Assembly (NCBI GenBank): GCA_008360955.1
Contig: LUCM01008329.1
Coordinates: forward strand, 188,166 to 252,165
From: Fasciolopsis buskii
Taxonomy: Eukaryota; Platyhelminthes; Trematoda; Plagiorchiida; Fasciolidae
DNA: 64,000 nt
Direction of reading: 5' to 3'
Each line of letters begins with the position of its first letter. The first letter of the stretch is position 1. Below are positions 49,700 through 59,399 of the stretch, one piece after another. The notes beneath the pieces are model-generated. The model was not told the DNA's origin and ran no database searches. It was given only the letters and a program-made list of their open reading frames with translations. The position numbers and the translations under genes are program-made.

Positions 49700-49880
49700 C
49701 TGCTTTTATCCTTTACTTCGTTTATTAATGAAATAACAATGTACATAATTTATCAGGAAGGGGGCCGCGGCCATCAAAGGGTTGCCAAACGGGGAAGTTG
49801 ACGGGCGGTGGGAGGTTTCGAACCCGCGACATTCACGTCCAAACGCCATGACCTTATCCGCTTGGCCACCGCTCCCCGGT
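49700..49880 (-). mobile_element. tRNA-derived SINE, family 1, copy B
   Basis: The minus strand has a clean A box TGGCCAAGCGG (about 49858-49868) and B box GGGTTCGAAACC (49814-49825), both as in a functional Leu/Ser-type tRNA promoter. The body and tail (TGTACATTGTTATTTC, AATAAACGAAGTAAA) are shared with copy A at 26505-26685. This is the better preserved copy. Confidence 0.83.
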
Positions 49881-50089
49881 ATTCGGAACGAGAAATAAGT
49901 AAAACCTCTGGCCTTCTGGTTAGGAACTGGGAATGCAATGTGCTTGGGGGTTTACAACACAGGTATGTACATTTCTGGCTGGGAACCACAAACGTAAAAA
50001 GGCAGTTGCATTTCCGTTACTGGAAACTGTTCACTGGATATCGAACCAGGATATATCTTGAATGTTCAAGCATCACGTATGTTAATGTT

Positions 50090-50300
50090 TATCCATGGCA
50101 GTCAAGCATCGACCGTCTCTTTCGTGACCTCAAACTCATTATGTAATTTAGTTCACCATGCCATGCTCTGCTTTACCTGTGGTACTTCAGCTCACCTCCA
50201 CGTGTGGTGTCGCTTATATTGGCAGAACAGACCAAGCACCAAAACGACAGACGATAAGACGTACAGTCACGGGGCCGCCACCCTCAATTTCGCCAATACT
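50090..50300 (+). mobile_element. PLE GIY-YIG endonuclease fragment
   Basis: One frame gives LTSTCGVAYIGRTDQAPKRQ (about 50181-50240), the C-x-C...YIGRT-R block of PLE endonucleases. A second frame upstream gives SFVTSNSLCNLVHHAMLCFTC, the usual lead-in. No RT is nearby. It is the same IGRT subtype as the 43-47 kb element but keeps the YIG that copy has lost. Confidence 0.65.
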
Positions 50301-50309
50301 TAGTCTACT

Positions 50310-52180
50310 TGTCTCCCACGACCATCGATCTCCATACATGCGCCAACAACTGTGCATACTGTAGGCTCCCGTTTCATATTTTGATCATTCGTTACCTAAA
50401 GACGGATCGGGATTTTATCGCTGGACGAAACTATGTTTTGCAAATTACATAATGAAGCTTTTGCCCGTTGCATCAGATAACACAATCCTTGCCTTCGCTG
50501 TCATTGAATCATCGGTTCTTCACTGTACAGCAGCCCACCTAATGCCAATCCATATCAATTGATAACGGAATATCATTTACCTGAGTAATGCCTGATTGGA
50601 CAAATAACAGTCAAAGTTTCGTCAGTGGAAGTGCCTTGCTGGAACAAAAGACTAACTTGATAGTAAAGTGTAATATATGTGTGATCAGATCCCACCAATA
50701 AGAATTAACAAGAATTGATAAAAAGAGAACTGATGAGTGATGCGCATGTTGAATAGGTCGGCAACTCCTTGTTATCTGTCTGCCGGTGACCACGATTTCT
50801 GCCAGCATCTGGACAAATTCAGATAGTTTGGAATGAACTGAATTGAACTTCATAGCTCGACGGATTTGCGACAAAAACAGAGCATATTTATCTCAATTAG
50901 AAAGCAAGAACTGAATTGTTTTTATTGTTTAGTGTTCTAGTCTTGCAATCAATAAAAATTCTTGGAAACTGGGGATCTACAGTTGTGGCGGGAATCGGTA
51001 AAAGAGCTCAAAATTGTACTCTTTCAGAAAGGTTTCGCAAATTTCAGATAAGAAGTAGTATGGAAGTTATTCAAGTAACATGGCTAATTGTATGCATACA
51101 AATTTATTATTCTATTCCAGATATCAATAAGGTATTAAACCTTAAGGGCAAAAGTGGTTATTACCCAATGGTAAAGGGGAATTAGAAAGAGTTCGTGGAT
51201 CTTCATTATTGGAACACTTTTTAATTCGCAATGCCGATCGCGGCAGAAGAAAATCTTTAATGGTCACTAGAAGGCTCCTTCTCTAACCAAAGGCCCACAC
51301 TAACCTAGAATATAACTAACACAAAGAATGCTCATTTCGTTTGAGTTTATTCATAAATTGCCAATGTTATCATCGTTAATCCTTTCCTCCTCCTTTTTTA
51401 ACTGATTTCACTTCCTTTAATTTGTGCAATTCATTGTGATTTAATGGTATGACTGCGCATCGCCGAAACCACGATTAATCACAAATTTTTGCTTTCTCAA
51501 TGGTCAGATGCTCACTTCTAGAAGATTGAAGCCCGAGATTGCGATTGCAGGTAGTTAAGTCAATGTGGCCAAGTAGACCATATTGGAATTATTGACCGGC
51601 TAATTACCGGTTGCTCCAAAGATAATTGGCCCCTCAGAGGAATGCTTATGTCGACCTTATGCAGTCTGAGAAAAACAAAGGTGTCCCATGGAGAGCTGTC
51701 CATTGGATAGCCAGTCTGTCTCAGTCTGCACGATTGCAACGGACTCGCTTGCCATAAACAAACCAGGCTACCGAAACAGGATGGTTAGCTCAAAAGTTAA
51801 CCAGTTGCAAAATCCGTTTGATATTTGTCTGCATCGACCAGAAAATGCACCCACTCAGTGAATGCCCATCGGCGATCAGCTTGCTAGGGCAGAAAATCAG
51901 CATTAATAAGGACAGATAGAATTTCGGTCGTGAAACTGAGGCTAACAACAAAGGTGTGTCACATCAGGCATGAGAAAGCATTCAAAAGGACTCACGGTAA
52001 ATTTTCCCTCCTAACCAATCAAGTCTGTGAGTTCTAATCAATGGATGCTAATTAATTTGCAGGGGAATCATTGTCTGATATTCAACTTACGGGAAACGCA
52101 TTGTGTTGGATGTCACATCCTTAAGCTTTTTGGACGGGTTACCGCTGATTGTTGGGCAGCATGTCCGAGCACCTTCTGGT
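50310..52180. other. intergenic DNA, no recognised gene
   Basis: Short frames only; nothing recognised on either strand. Confidence 0.5.
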
Positions 52181-52181
52181 G

Positions 52182-52275
52182 TAGCCTCGTAGCTCAGCTA
52201 ATGGTGTACACGCGGTAAAAATGTCTGGGTTCTGTCCATATCTGGGTTCGAACCCCATTAGAGATCGAGGGCTTT
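52182..52275 (+). mobile_element. tRNA-like sequence / SINE family 3
   Basis: A box TAGCTCAGCTAATGG (52190-52204) and B box GGTTCGAACCCC (52245-52256) are both near consensus, 40 bases apart. The outer bases GCCTCG and CGAGGG can pair as an acceptor-like stem. A small duplication of tctgggttc lies between the boxes, and no clean anticodon arm is seen. It is therefore a tRNA-derived SINE head or tRNA pseudogene rather than a working tRNA. The 3' boundary is unknown. Confidence 0.6.
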
Positions 52276-52279
52276 TCAC

Positions 52280-52985
52280 ATTGAATTTCGTCATAAAGCC
52301 TGTGCAAAGCGTCATGCTTATAATAGAGCAAATAAACCAATCAGGCATCAGACTGATCATAACAAAGTGGTGCTCAGCAAACACCATTTGACTTAGTGAG
52401 ATTTTGTAGGTAATGGTTTGGTTGCCGCATATCCAAGCGTCTTTACACAAACTAATTACGATACCGGTTAAGGCATGCACAAAAGCGTATCAACGAACCA
52501 AAATATTTAGGCATTCCAATAGGATCTGGAGCTTCTATGACATTATGGGGAACTTATGAATTTAAAACAAATTGCTCGACTTAATCCAGATTGAGAATGA
52601 TGTCTCATATCCAGATGGACAGTTATATTTTCGTGAAATCCAGTGTACACGACTTTCTAGGTTAATTTTATTGAAACAGGGCAATGTATTGTTTGCTTCA
52701 GTTAGTAGAGCACAAGAATACACTAATGTCGGAAAACTCCATGATTATTTAACGTTCTCGTTTACTGTGGGTGTCCATTAGTTCTGGCTAACAAATAGAA
52801 CACGGTGTCCGTTTTACCGATATTCACGTTGACATTTACGTAAAACGATTTTCACGTTTTGCCGGTGATCAAAAGTTAGGGAAAATTATTCACTTCTTGT
52901 AATTCGATCAAATTACTTTGTGGTATGTTGTCACAGTCTTCCACAATAACCGTATTCACTCCCATCGGTTGTGACTGCCGGGAGT
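52280..52985. other. intergenic DNA, no recognised gene
   Basis: Nothing recognised; a 69-codon frame at 52572-52781 has no known counterpart. Confidence 0.45.
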
Positions 52986-52989
52986 AAAA

Positions 52990-53695
52990 TTTGAGCTTAA
53001 AATTCCCTCACCAACAAGAATCTAATGGAATAATATCTGGTAAACATAGCGACTGTTCGTGAGCCAGTCCACGGTCGACCCATTTTTCGAGAAACATCTG
53101 TTCCAGATATTCGCAAATAATTCTTCTTTTCATGCACTTCCTAGGAATCGATCAATGGCATAACTTCTTCCTGTACAGGTTGTTTCTGTGAAATGTTTAC
53201 CTTGAATACCGGTGATATGATCTCGCGAGGTAAACAGCCCATCAATTCGTGTACCCGGAATTCTTTCAATGCAGTTATTTTTTGTTCGTACTGTGCCTTC
53301 GATCCTGTGCGTTACCAAGGGCTCATGACAGTCCAAAAACGGTATCGTCCATACGATCCAAAGGAACAAAAAATTGCTTCACCACTCAGTATGGTCCAAA
53401 AGTGTCCCAACAGTTAGAAACTGGGTACAATGTGATTCTTTCACGAAGAAGGAGGTGCATTAATTTTGTTGGGCCCAAACCTCGGAAAACCTCCTAACGC
53501 CGCGATCTTTCAAAGCTCGACCAAAGGAAGTACGACTCACATCAACCACGAGCTAATTTTCGTGCGATATACCACGGACATAGCACGGGATTTTCAACGA
53601 CCTTTTGCACACAGAACTTGCTGGTTGCGTTTAGGGTCTACCACTGCGATGTTCATCTTGCACACTACCTGTTTTCTCGAGCTTCTTTGTTGAAA
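52990..53695 (-). mobile_element. mariner/Tc1-superfamily transposase remnant
   Basis: Reading downward: KKLEKTGSVQDEHRSGRP (53692 downward), then a second frame with the helix-turn-helix end VDVSRTSFGRALKDRGVRRF, the usual order in mariner N-termini. Further on, IEGTVRTKNNCIERI, HFTETTCTGRSYAIDRFLGS and FLEKWVDRGLAHEQSLC then LPDIIPLDSCW (about 53030) correspond to the GxVN, FF-xxTVxGxxY and RWIGRxGP...SPDLxPLDFFLWG blocks of the DDE domain. About 700 bases remain of an expected ~1 kb ORF. Frameshifts and stops are present and no terminal inverted repeats are seen. It is an inactive fossil. Confidence 0.7.
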
Positions 53696-53929
53696 CACTA
53701 AAGGTGGGTTTTTCTCCTCATCCCATTGTAGCGGTCATTAAGTTGCCTAAGTGTCTGTGCAAAATTGTGCCCCTATTACACTTGCAAACCTTAATATACG
53801 GATCTAGTGTGAGCAGGTGGCCGCCTGTTTATTCTATTTCTGTTGAATCTTGGAAATGACATTCATTTCCATGATTTGCTGGGGCACATGATCTTTTGTT
53901 TGACTGAAGCTACAGTGTCCACATCAACC

Positions 53930-54085
53930 TTGTTATTGAAAATTATGGAAACACTGTAAAACAATTTCATTCTCGTTAGGATCCGTCAGCAGTCCACCTC
54001 CATCGCGCCTGAAATGGGACTCGAACTCCTGAAGGACGGCTGTGAATCGAACGCTAAACCAAGATGAAATAGCCGTACAGTGCGT
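53930..54085 (-). mobile_element. SINE family 2 (hammerhead-bearing), copy 2
   Basis: The minus strand has a tRNA-like head with B box GAGTTCGAGTCCC (54016-54028), then GGCGCGATGGAGGT. The hammerhead-like block is GGACTG, CTGACGG, ATCC loop taacga, GAAT, GAAA, TTA, CAGTGT (53995 down to 53951). The tail begins TTCCATAATTTTC. It aligns with copy 1 from the head through the tail. ACTG/CAGT gives four stem I pairs. Core position 9 is G, as in copy 1. Confidence 0.72.
53951..53995 (-). ncRNA. hammerhead-ribozyme-like motif within SINE family 2 copy 2
   Basis: Same order of elements as copy 1: stem I, CTGACGG core, stem II with loop taacga, GAAA, UUA cleavage triplet, stem I return. Stem I is reduced to four pairs, so this copy is probably inactive. 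Confidence 0.5.
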
Positions 54086-54089
54086 CCAA

Positions 54090-54490
54090 GATTTTCAGTG
54101 ACAGTTGGCATGGTGACGCTGCACGACGAAGCATTCGGGAAATTCACGTGAGATCTACTACTACTGCGAGCTATTTGTTTACGGAAAAGTCCCATTGAAA
54201 AAGTATACACGGAGACCAACTTGTTCCGCCAGTTCAACTTAGGCTTGCCTACATGCTGGCTTTCCGTGGCGACACGTTTTTTATATCCATAACGCGCTGT
54301 GCAAAATTTGCGTAAGCATTCCTGCTGCGGCCGAATAGCGAAGCGGTAAAGCGAAGATAACGCTTTATCCTTCAATTAAGCTTGTTTAATGAGTATTTCT
54401 AGGCCTACGATATCCGGTGAATGAGAGGATTCTTGTGCATCCATGCGATTGTTTTTGTCAAAAGGGGCAATTAATGACTCAAACATTAAA
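54090..54490. other. spacer, no recognised gene
   Basis: A 129-codon minus-strand frame (53986-54375) overlaps the SINE and is therefore not credible as a gene. Confidence 0.5.
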
Positions 54491-54496
54491 GGTTAG

Positions 54497-54688
54497 TGGT
54501 ACAAGGAGAACGAAGCATCCATCGTTACTTCCTTCCACCTTCACGTTCCTCAGTACGCACTGTACAAAGCGGACCTCGTAGAACACAAACCAGCAGAGGA
54601 CAGGAGTTCGAACGTTTTCTCAAATCGCTTGACCCTCAAAGTGCCCGTACCAAAGGACCCATGCGTTGTCGATCCTGCCGTCCAGTGA
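54497..54688 (+). CDS. candidate exon, unidentified protein
   Basis: A 63-codon open stretch starts right after ...aaaggttag and ends at TGA (54686-54688). It begins WYKENEASIVTSFHLHV and ends VPVPKDPCVVDPAVQ, with a mixed, well-balanced composition. Third codon positions look richer in G/C than the surrounding DNA, a mild coding sign. The opening WYKEN recalls immunoglobulin-type domains but no full domain can be shown. A second frame over the same bases is also open (75 codons from a GTG), which weakens the case. No matching donor was identified before the TGA. Confidence 0.28.
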   Translation, partial: WYKENEASIVTSFHLHVPQYALYKADLVEHKPAEDRSSNVFSNRLTLKVPVPKDPCVVDPAVQ

Positions 54689-55020
54689 CTTCTCCATCGA
54701 TTCATCAGCTGGATGTACATTAGGGTGAGCTGAAGATGCCACTAATCAGTATGGCATCTATTTCAGACCTGTTAATGTCTGGTATTAAGCGATTGCCCGG
54801 ATGCAATGGGCAACAGTGTTTTCGACGATCTGAATGAGAGCAAACCAAACAAAATGGTCAATTTTGCGGCGGATTTGTCTCGCATTGTCTAGTTGGACAA
54901 ATAGGCTAGTTTCATACACTTGAGATGCAATAATATAATTGGGTAAAAATCATAGCCAAAGGAGATGGTAATTTGGTTTGTCATCTGTCGTCAAACTGAA
55001 GATTGAAGTGGGATTTCAAA

Positions 55021-55212
55021 ATGACCAGAAGAGTCGGAACAATAGTCACATCCTTTCTCGATTTCCGTGATTTGATTTCTCCCAAAGTTAACAGATTATT
55101 GATATTCCTATGTGTAATTCACATATGTATCGCAATTATGGTATTTATGGTACTTTCATTTTTCGCTCAGATCTCACAAAAGTCCATGGAGGGAAAGAAT
55201 TCCCAAATTTGA
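55021..55212 (+). CDS. candidate small membrane protein or first exon
   Basis: ATG at 55021 opens 63 codons. The protein starts MTRRVGTIVTSFLDFRDL and then has one clear hydrophobic membrane-spanning stretch (RLLIFLCVIHICIAIMVFM, about residues 28-46), ending near QISQKSMEGKNSQI. The positive N-terminus before the helix would favour a cytoplasmic start. No family recognised; chance is possible. Confidence 0.25.
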   Translation: MTRRVGTIVTSFLDFRDLISPKVNRLLIFLCVIHICIAIMVFMVLSFFAQISQKSMEGKNSQI

Positions 55213-55530
55213 CATTGGAATTGGGAACAACCTTGCGGCGTCACTGGTTTCTAGTTGACTGAAACTCCAAACACATCGTGAGAATTCAAAAGGCACTAAA
55301 TAAGTTTCCTATATCGTTTCGTGAACGAATTATTCGTCGTAATGGTCACAGTGTCCGACTTACGTGCATTACGAACACGGTCTATCAAAACACTCAGATG
55401 TAGAAAAAAGGGAGAAGAATGAACGTTACACTTGCATGCATTACAGATGCCGATAACAAAAACGTTTTTGTATTTGAACACCCGGAGACTGGGTGAACAA
55501 CATCCATGTCAAAAAAGAAACTGTCAATGA

Positions 55531-55728
55531 AGTTTCTTCGTTGATGAAGCAGCGGAAAATTGTCGTCGAATCATCATAGGGATTTTTAGGCAAATCTTTC
55601 GTTCGTCCAAACTGCTGACAATTCGACGCAGACTGTTGGCTGAGATTCGTCGAGGTGAATTCGTTTCCGAAATGTATGAAATTAACCCAAAGGATAGGAC
55701 TTACACTTCCAATACACTAACGACTTGA
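55531..55728 (+). CDS. candidate exon, unidentified protein
   Basis: 65 codons open, without ATG, ending at TGA 55726-55728. Basic and amphipathic, including SSKLLTIRRRLLAEIRRGEF and VSEMYEINPKDRTYTSN. Not recognised; it could be a transposon fragment or a host exon. Confidence 0.2.
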   Translation, partial: SFFVDEAAENCRRIIIGIFRQIFRSSKLLTIRRRLLAEIRRGEFVSEMYEINPKDRTYTSNTLTT

Positions 55729-55791
55729 CTATCATTTAACGATTGTTTCAGCTGGCTCGTTTATCATTATTCCACGAGAGTTAGGAATCAG

Positions 55792-56001
55792 ATGTTGCAC
55801 TGTCCAACGCAATCAGTGGGGCTCGTAGGTCGCAATTACGTAGAATGGGACAGTGTTTACGGCCCCGCAGAAGCGTCATTTTGCAATTCACTTTGGGACG
55901 AGAAAACCACCGTTCGTTGTGCGATATCACGCGGCAGTTGCCAGAACCAGTTTGTGAGACATGAGTTTCAGGACACGGCAAGCATCTCAGCAGTTGCTTA
56001 G
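55792..56001 (+). CDS. candidate exon, unidentified protein
   Basis: 69 codons from ATG, including SVGLVGRNYVEWDSVYGPAE, ASFCNSLWDEKTTVRCAIS and several cysteines. The opposite strand is open over the same stretch, so coding status is uncertain. Confidence 0.2.
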   Translation: MLHCPTQSVGLVGRNYVEWDSVYGPAEASFCNSLWDEKTTVRCAISRGSCQNQFVRHEFQDTASISAVA

Positions 56002-57105
56002 TTACACTAATCGATTTGATAATAAATGTAAAACGTAAAATAGGACGCAGTTGAGCGGATGAAGACCAAATGTTAACGTGTCATACCACTAATCTACACA
56101 GCCGCATATAAAGTGTGTATTAGTACCTGACTCTGGTTGTCAGTTCCCTGTTTCGAATCGAACAGACAAGCAGCTGAGAATAGATGCGGACGGATTGGAA
56201 TTGCTTGCGTTCTAGACAGATTGAAATGCATTGCACTTTACAAATTTAGGATAATCAGCGCAAAGCGGAAAATTCCACTTTCGGGTTTCAGTAAATTTTC
56301 CTCCAAGTAGCTGATCAACCTACAAACATTGCAGATTACAGAATAAAAAGCCTCTAGGAATCATCTATTGGTTTCACCCATTTTTACCCTAATGATAGTC
56401 ATGTAGTCAACGTTTTGCCAACAAAGAAGACATTTCTAAGCAATTTGGAACCGTGTTTTCGAAAATATAAATGACGATGGTTGAAAAATTGACTTGCGCT
56501 GTATTGCTGATTTCTTGATCACAGCGCTATTTTAGCTGGATGAGTACCGGAACGTTTACCTTTGAAGCGATGATGTCATCAGTTAGGCTCATGACGAGAC
56601 CCCCGGATGTAGAAACTTAAGATCTAGTGCTAAGAGCACACATAATCCACTGGAATTAGCTACTGGCAGTAAGAAAAATACGAATCACTTACAGCAACGT
56701 AAAACCAGGTTAACTCTATTGATTACATTTTTTATGTACAAACCCAGTTTTATGGTCGGGCGCGGGATATATTTCGCGTTGTCATCTCCAAATGTTATCT
56801 GGTGATTGGATAATACTGCGCCCTAGCTCTCAAAATGATGGATTGTAAAAACGCCTAAAACTCAAGAAGTACCTAATAACATGGAACAGAGTGCTCAAAG
56901 CGTGACCCAGTGCAGTGTTCTTTTGGCCGTTCTTGAAGTGGTAGAAAAGCTGGGTAAATTGCTGGAAATGGACCCATAGACATAGTGCTGTTGTTTCATC
57001 GTGAGTCAACAAGAATTTCCCTATGAAGTTTCCTCATCTCAAATCCTAACTTCTTCAGTCACGTTTGCTCTATATGCAGAGGAGAGAAAGCCTACTAGGT
57101 GCAAA
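56002..57105. other. intergenic or intronic DNA
   Basis: At 56881 a short frame starts MEQSAQSVTQCSVLLAVLEV and stops at 56979, with donor-like GTAAAT at 56954. It could be a first exon, but I could not join it in phase to anything downstream. Confidence 0.35.
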
Positions 57106-57108
57106 TGA

Positions 57109-57388
57109 ATGTGCCCCAAAAGGGGGTTGTGGCCTGAAGTTTTCACGGGCTTTCTATTTGGTACATTCAATGACCTTTCCTACTACAAGGTAAGTGGATA
57201 CTCGTGTTTCAGTCAAGGAACATTGCTATGAGCTGATTCGTCACGCACCTACGCAGAAATTGATTCGGTTGCAATTTTCTAGACACGCTTTCATTTCGTT
57301 GAGTTCCCCAGAAGAACCATATGACTTTTTTATTTCAAATGAACACAAATTAAAAACGTTTCTGAATTCCTGGGAGCCGTTGCCCTAA
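57109..57388 (+). CDS. candidate two-exon small gene (or 3' end of a gene)
   Basis: Exon 57109-57189 starts at ATG and reads MCPKRGLWPEVFTGFLFG then TFNDLSYYK. It ends at a consensus GTAAGT donor. A 67-base intron ends at ...cctacgcag (57256). Exon 57257-57388 joins in phase 0 and reads KLIRLQFSRHAFISLSSPEE, then PYDFFISNEHKLKTFLNSWE, to TAA. The joined product is 70 residues. The splice signals and phase agreement are the support; no family is recognised. It may be the end of a longer gene. Confidence 0.25.
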
Positions 57389-57389
57389 A

Positions 57390-58270
57390 AGAGTGAACTG
57401 ATTAACAACAGTCTGAGGAGTGAACACTAAAGAGACCTATAAACAAAACAATTGGATTCACGTTTTCGTTTGCATAAACACAAAAAACGTCCCCTATTCC
57501 ATCGGACAGAATGACAAGAAAGAAGTTAAGGGACAAATGTGTATTTCCCAATTAATATGTTAGAATGGGGGTGAGGTTGAGTGGGAATAGTTATAGCAAT
57601 TTTCCTGACCACTCGCTGTCAATGATAAAACTTGGGATATTTGTAGGCAGCGTTTGCTTTAATCCCCAGTTAAAGAAATACTGTTTCACACTAACTTTGA
57701 CTCAAATTAGAAGTATATCAAAAAAGGAACAAATTTCACACGCTTTCAGAACAGACGGGACTTGGTGCCAAATCCATTTTGTTGTTTTTATTCATATCCA
57801 TTCTGACGTGAGTTTAAATGAACAATTAGTCCACTCAATAAAGATCCATGGTGGTAATGAAGACTCAGTTTTCAGTTGAAATATGACAACAGAGCTGAAC
57901 ACTTTTGTCTGCACGAGCACAAGGCATTTGGTGGACCCCAAAACGTGTGTGTATTGTCGATTGTAAAGAACAAAGGAGTTCAGTCAATTTGGCCAAATAA
58001 CCGGACGATATCTGGACAAATAGCCGACTCAAGGCAGGCCAGGGAATCCCTTTACACCTGTTCATTTAGGCACACATCAATCGACATAGTTGGATTTTGT
58101 TTGTTTTTTTGACTTACTTATATATTGCTAGACAGTTAATCATTACCGCCCTTGAGAAATCGCAGACTGGCAAACCACGATCTGCTATTCACTAATTCTT
58201 ATTGGGCCAACACTGCGCGTATGGAAGATTTCAGTGAAATGTCATACTTTTAACGAATACCGTTAACAGC
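57390..58270. other. intergenic DNA, no recognised gene
   Basis: A 104-codon frame (57565-57879) is followed in another frame by 78 more codons (57876-58112). Neither matches a known family. Confidence 0.45.
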
Positions 58271-58274
58271 GGAG

Positions 58275-59380
58275 GTGATGACTTCATTTCGATGCCAGTG
58301 CAAACTGTTTTTGGCAGAGCAATCATTCTATGGTTGGACCAAAGGAAGACTGGTGGAATGCGTTCAACTGATCATAGTAAGCAGATTTACGCAACCTAAG
58401 AAAGCCCTTGAAGAACGCGATGTAGTCATAATATCAGCGGAGGCATTTTCCGGCTCGTCCACAAAAGCTTATAAAAAGTCGAGCATAACCTGAACTATAT
58501 ACGGTCACAACTCAGGTTCTTTCATTGGGTCGTAAATGTCGCTATCTAAGGATGAAAGCCAGGAACTCATATTTCAAAATTGGAAAAAAGACTGTTTAGA
58601 CAGTTACCAGAAAGCGAAATGGACGTCGACCAACCGGGATCGACTGTTATCAGCGGTGGTTATCAGTAACTTCATCCTCCAGTACTAAGCAGAAGAATTT
58701 CGTCTTCGGAATAACTGACATTTATGGAGAAGCATCAGTCAATTCTTGCAACACGTGCGGACAGGGAAGATAGAAAGCGTTTCCATGAACTGAAGCAACT
58801 ACCATGAGGAAACAAATGAATCGCTAAGCGACCCAAATAAGTTCAGCGGAACCGAAGCAGAACCATAACTACTGCTAATGGAAGACAAAAATCTGCTGTG
58901 TTCCGTAAACTGAGGCTGAATAACAAGATCGATGCTACGACATTTGAACGGATGGCACCGGCTGGATCAAGCGTCCCTGGGTTCAAAGGACAACTAAAAA
59001 CACACAAAAAGTAGGCATTCCCGTGGAAATAATCATATCAAATTCTAATTCATTTGTTCACGGAATTATTAGAACCATCCATAGAAGTACTGGCACCGCA
59101 AGGTTAAGGGGACACTTTCCAGCTCATGGATGTCATTAAAAAACTGGCTCGCAAAATGCTAACTCTCGTGGTAATTCCATTATCCATTTGTGCAACATCA
59201 GCCGAAACGATGAGTTTTATCTGTGAATACATGTCATTAGAGACATTTCACATTAAAATCTCGAAGTTGCAGTCTGGAGAAGTACAATTTCAGTTCGAAG
59301 GCAACATGTACCGACAGATAGCACGGGATAGTCAGGTCTGTGTTTACCACTTTGGGATTTCAAAATGCAAACTGTGAACT
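58275..59380 (+). mobile_element. Penelope-like element remnant, N-terminal and RT part
   Basis: KKALEERDVVIIS (about 58400) and ESLSDPNKFS (about 58820) match the pre-RT region. RLNNKIDATTFERMAPAGSS then VPGFKGQLKTHKK (about 58918-59010) matches the xLRPxGSxxPRLYGLPKTHK block. Two frames then alternate to give VEIIISNSNSFVHGI and FTELLEPSIEV. MDVIKKLARKMLTL at 59126 and YMSLETFHIKISKLQSGEVQ then FQFEGNMYRQIARDSQV at about 59231-59340 match the region before the MGSPL motif, where the sequence stops. The catalytic YVDD and endonuclease are absent. It is inactive. Confidence 0.75.
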
Positions 59381-59399
59381 TATTTCCAGAATTTAGGGT

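Noticed and set aside
53050..53400. First read as a PLE reverse transcriptase piece (VTHRIEGTVRTK)
   Set aside because: The upstream helix-turn-helix block and downstream RWxxRG...PLD order fit a mariner transposase better.
53986..54375. 129-codon minus-strand frame
   Set aside because: Overlaps SINE family 2 copy 2, so the open frame is incidental.
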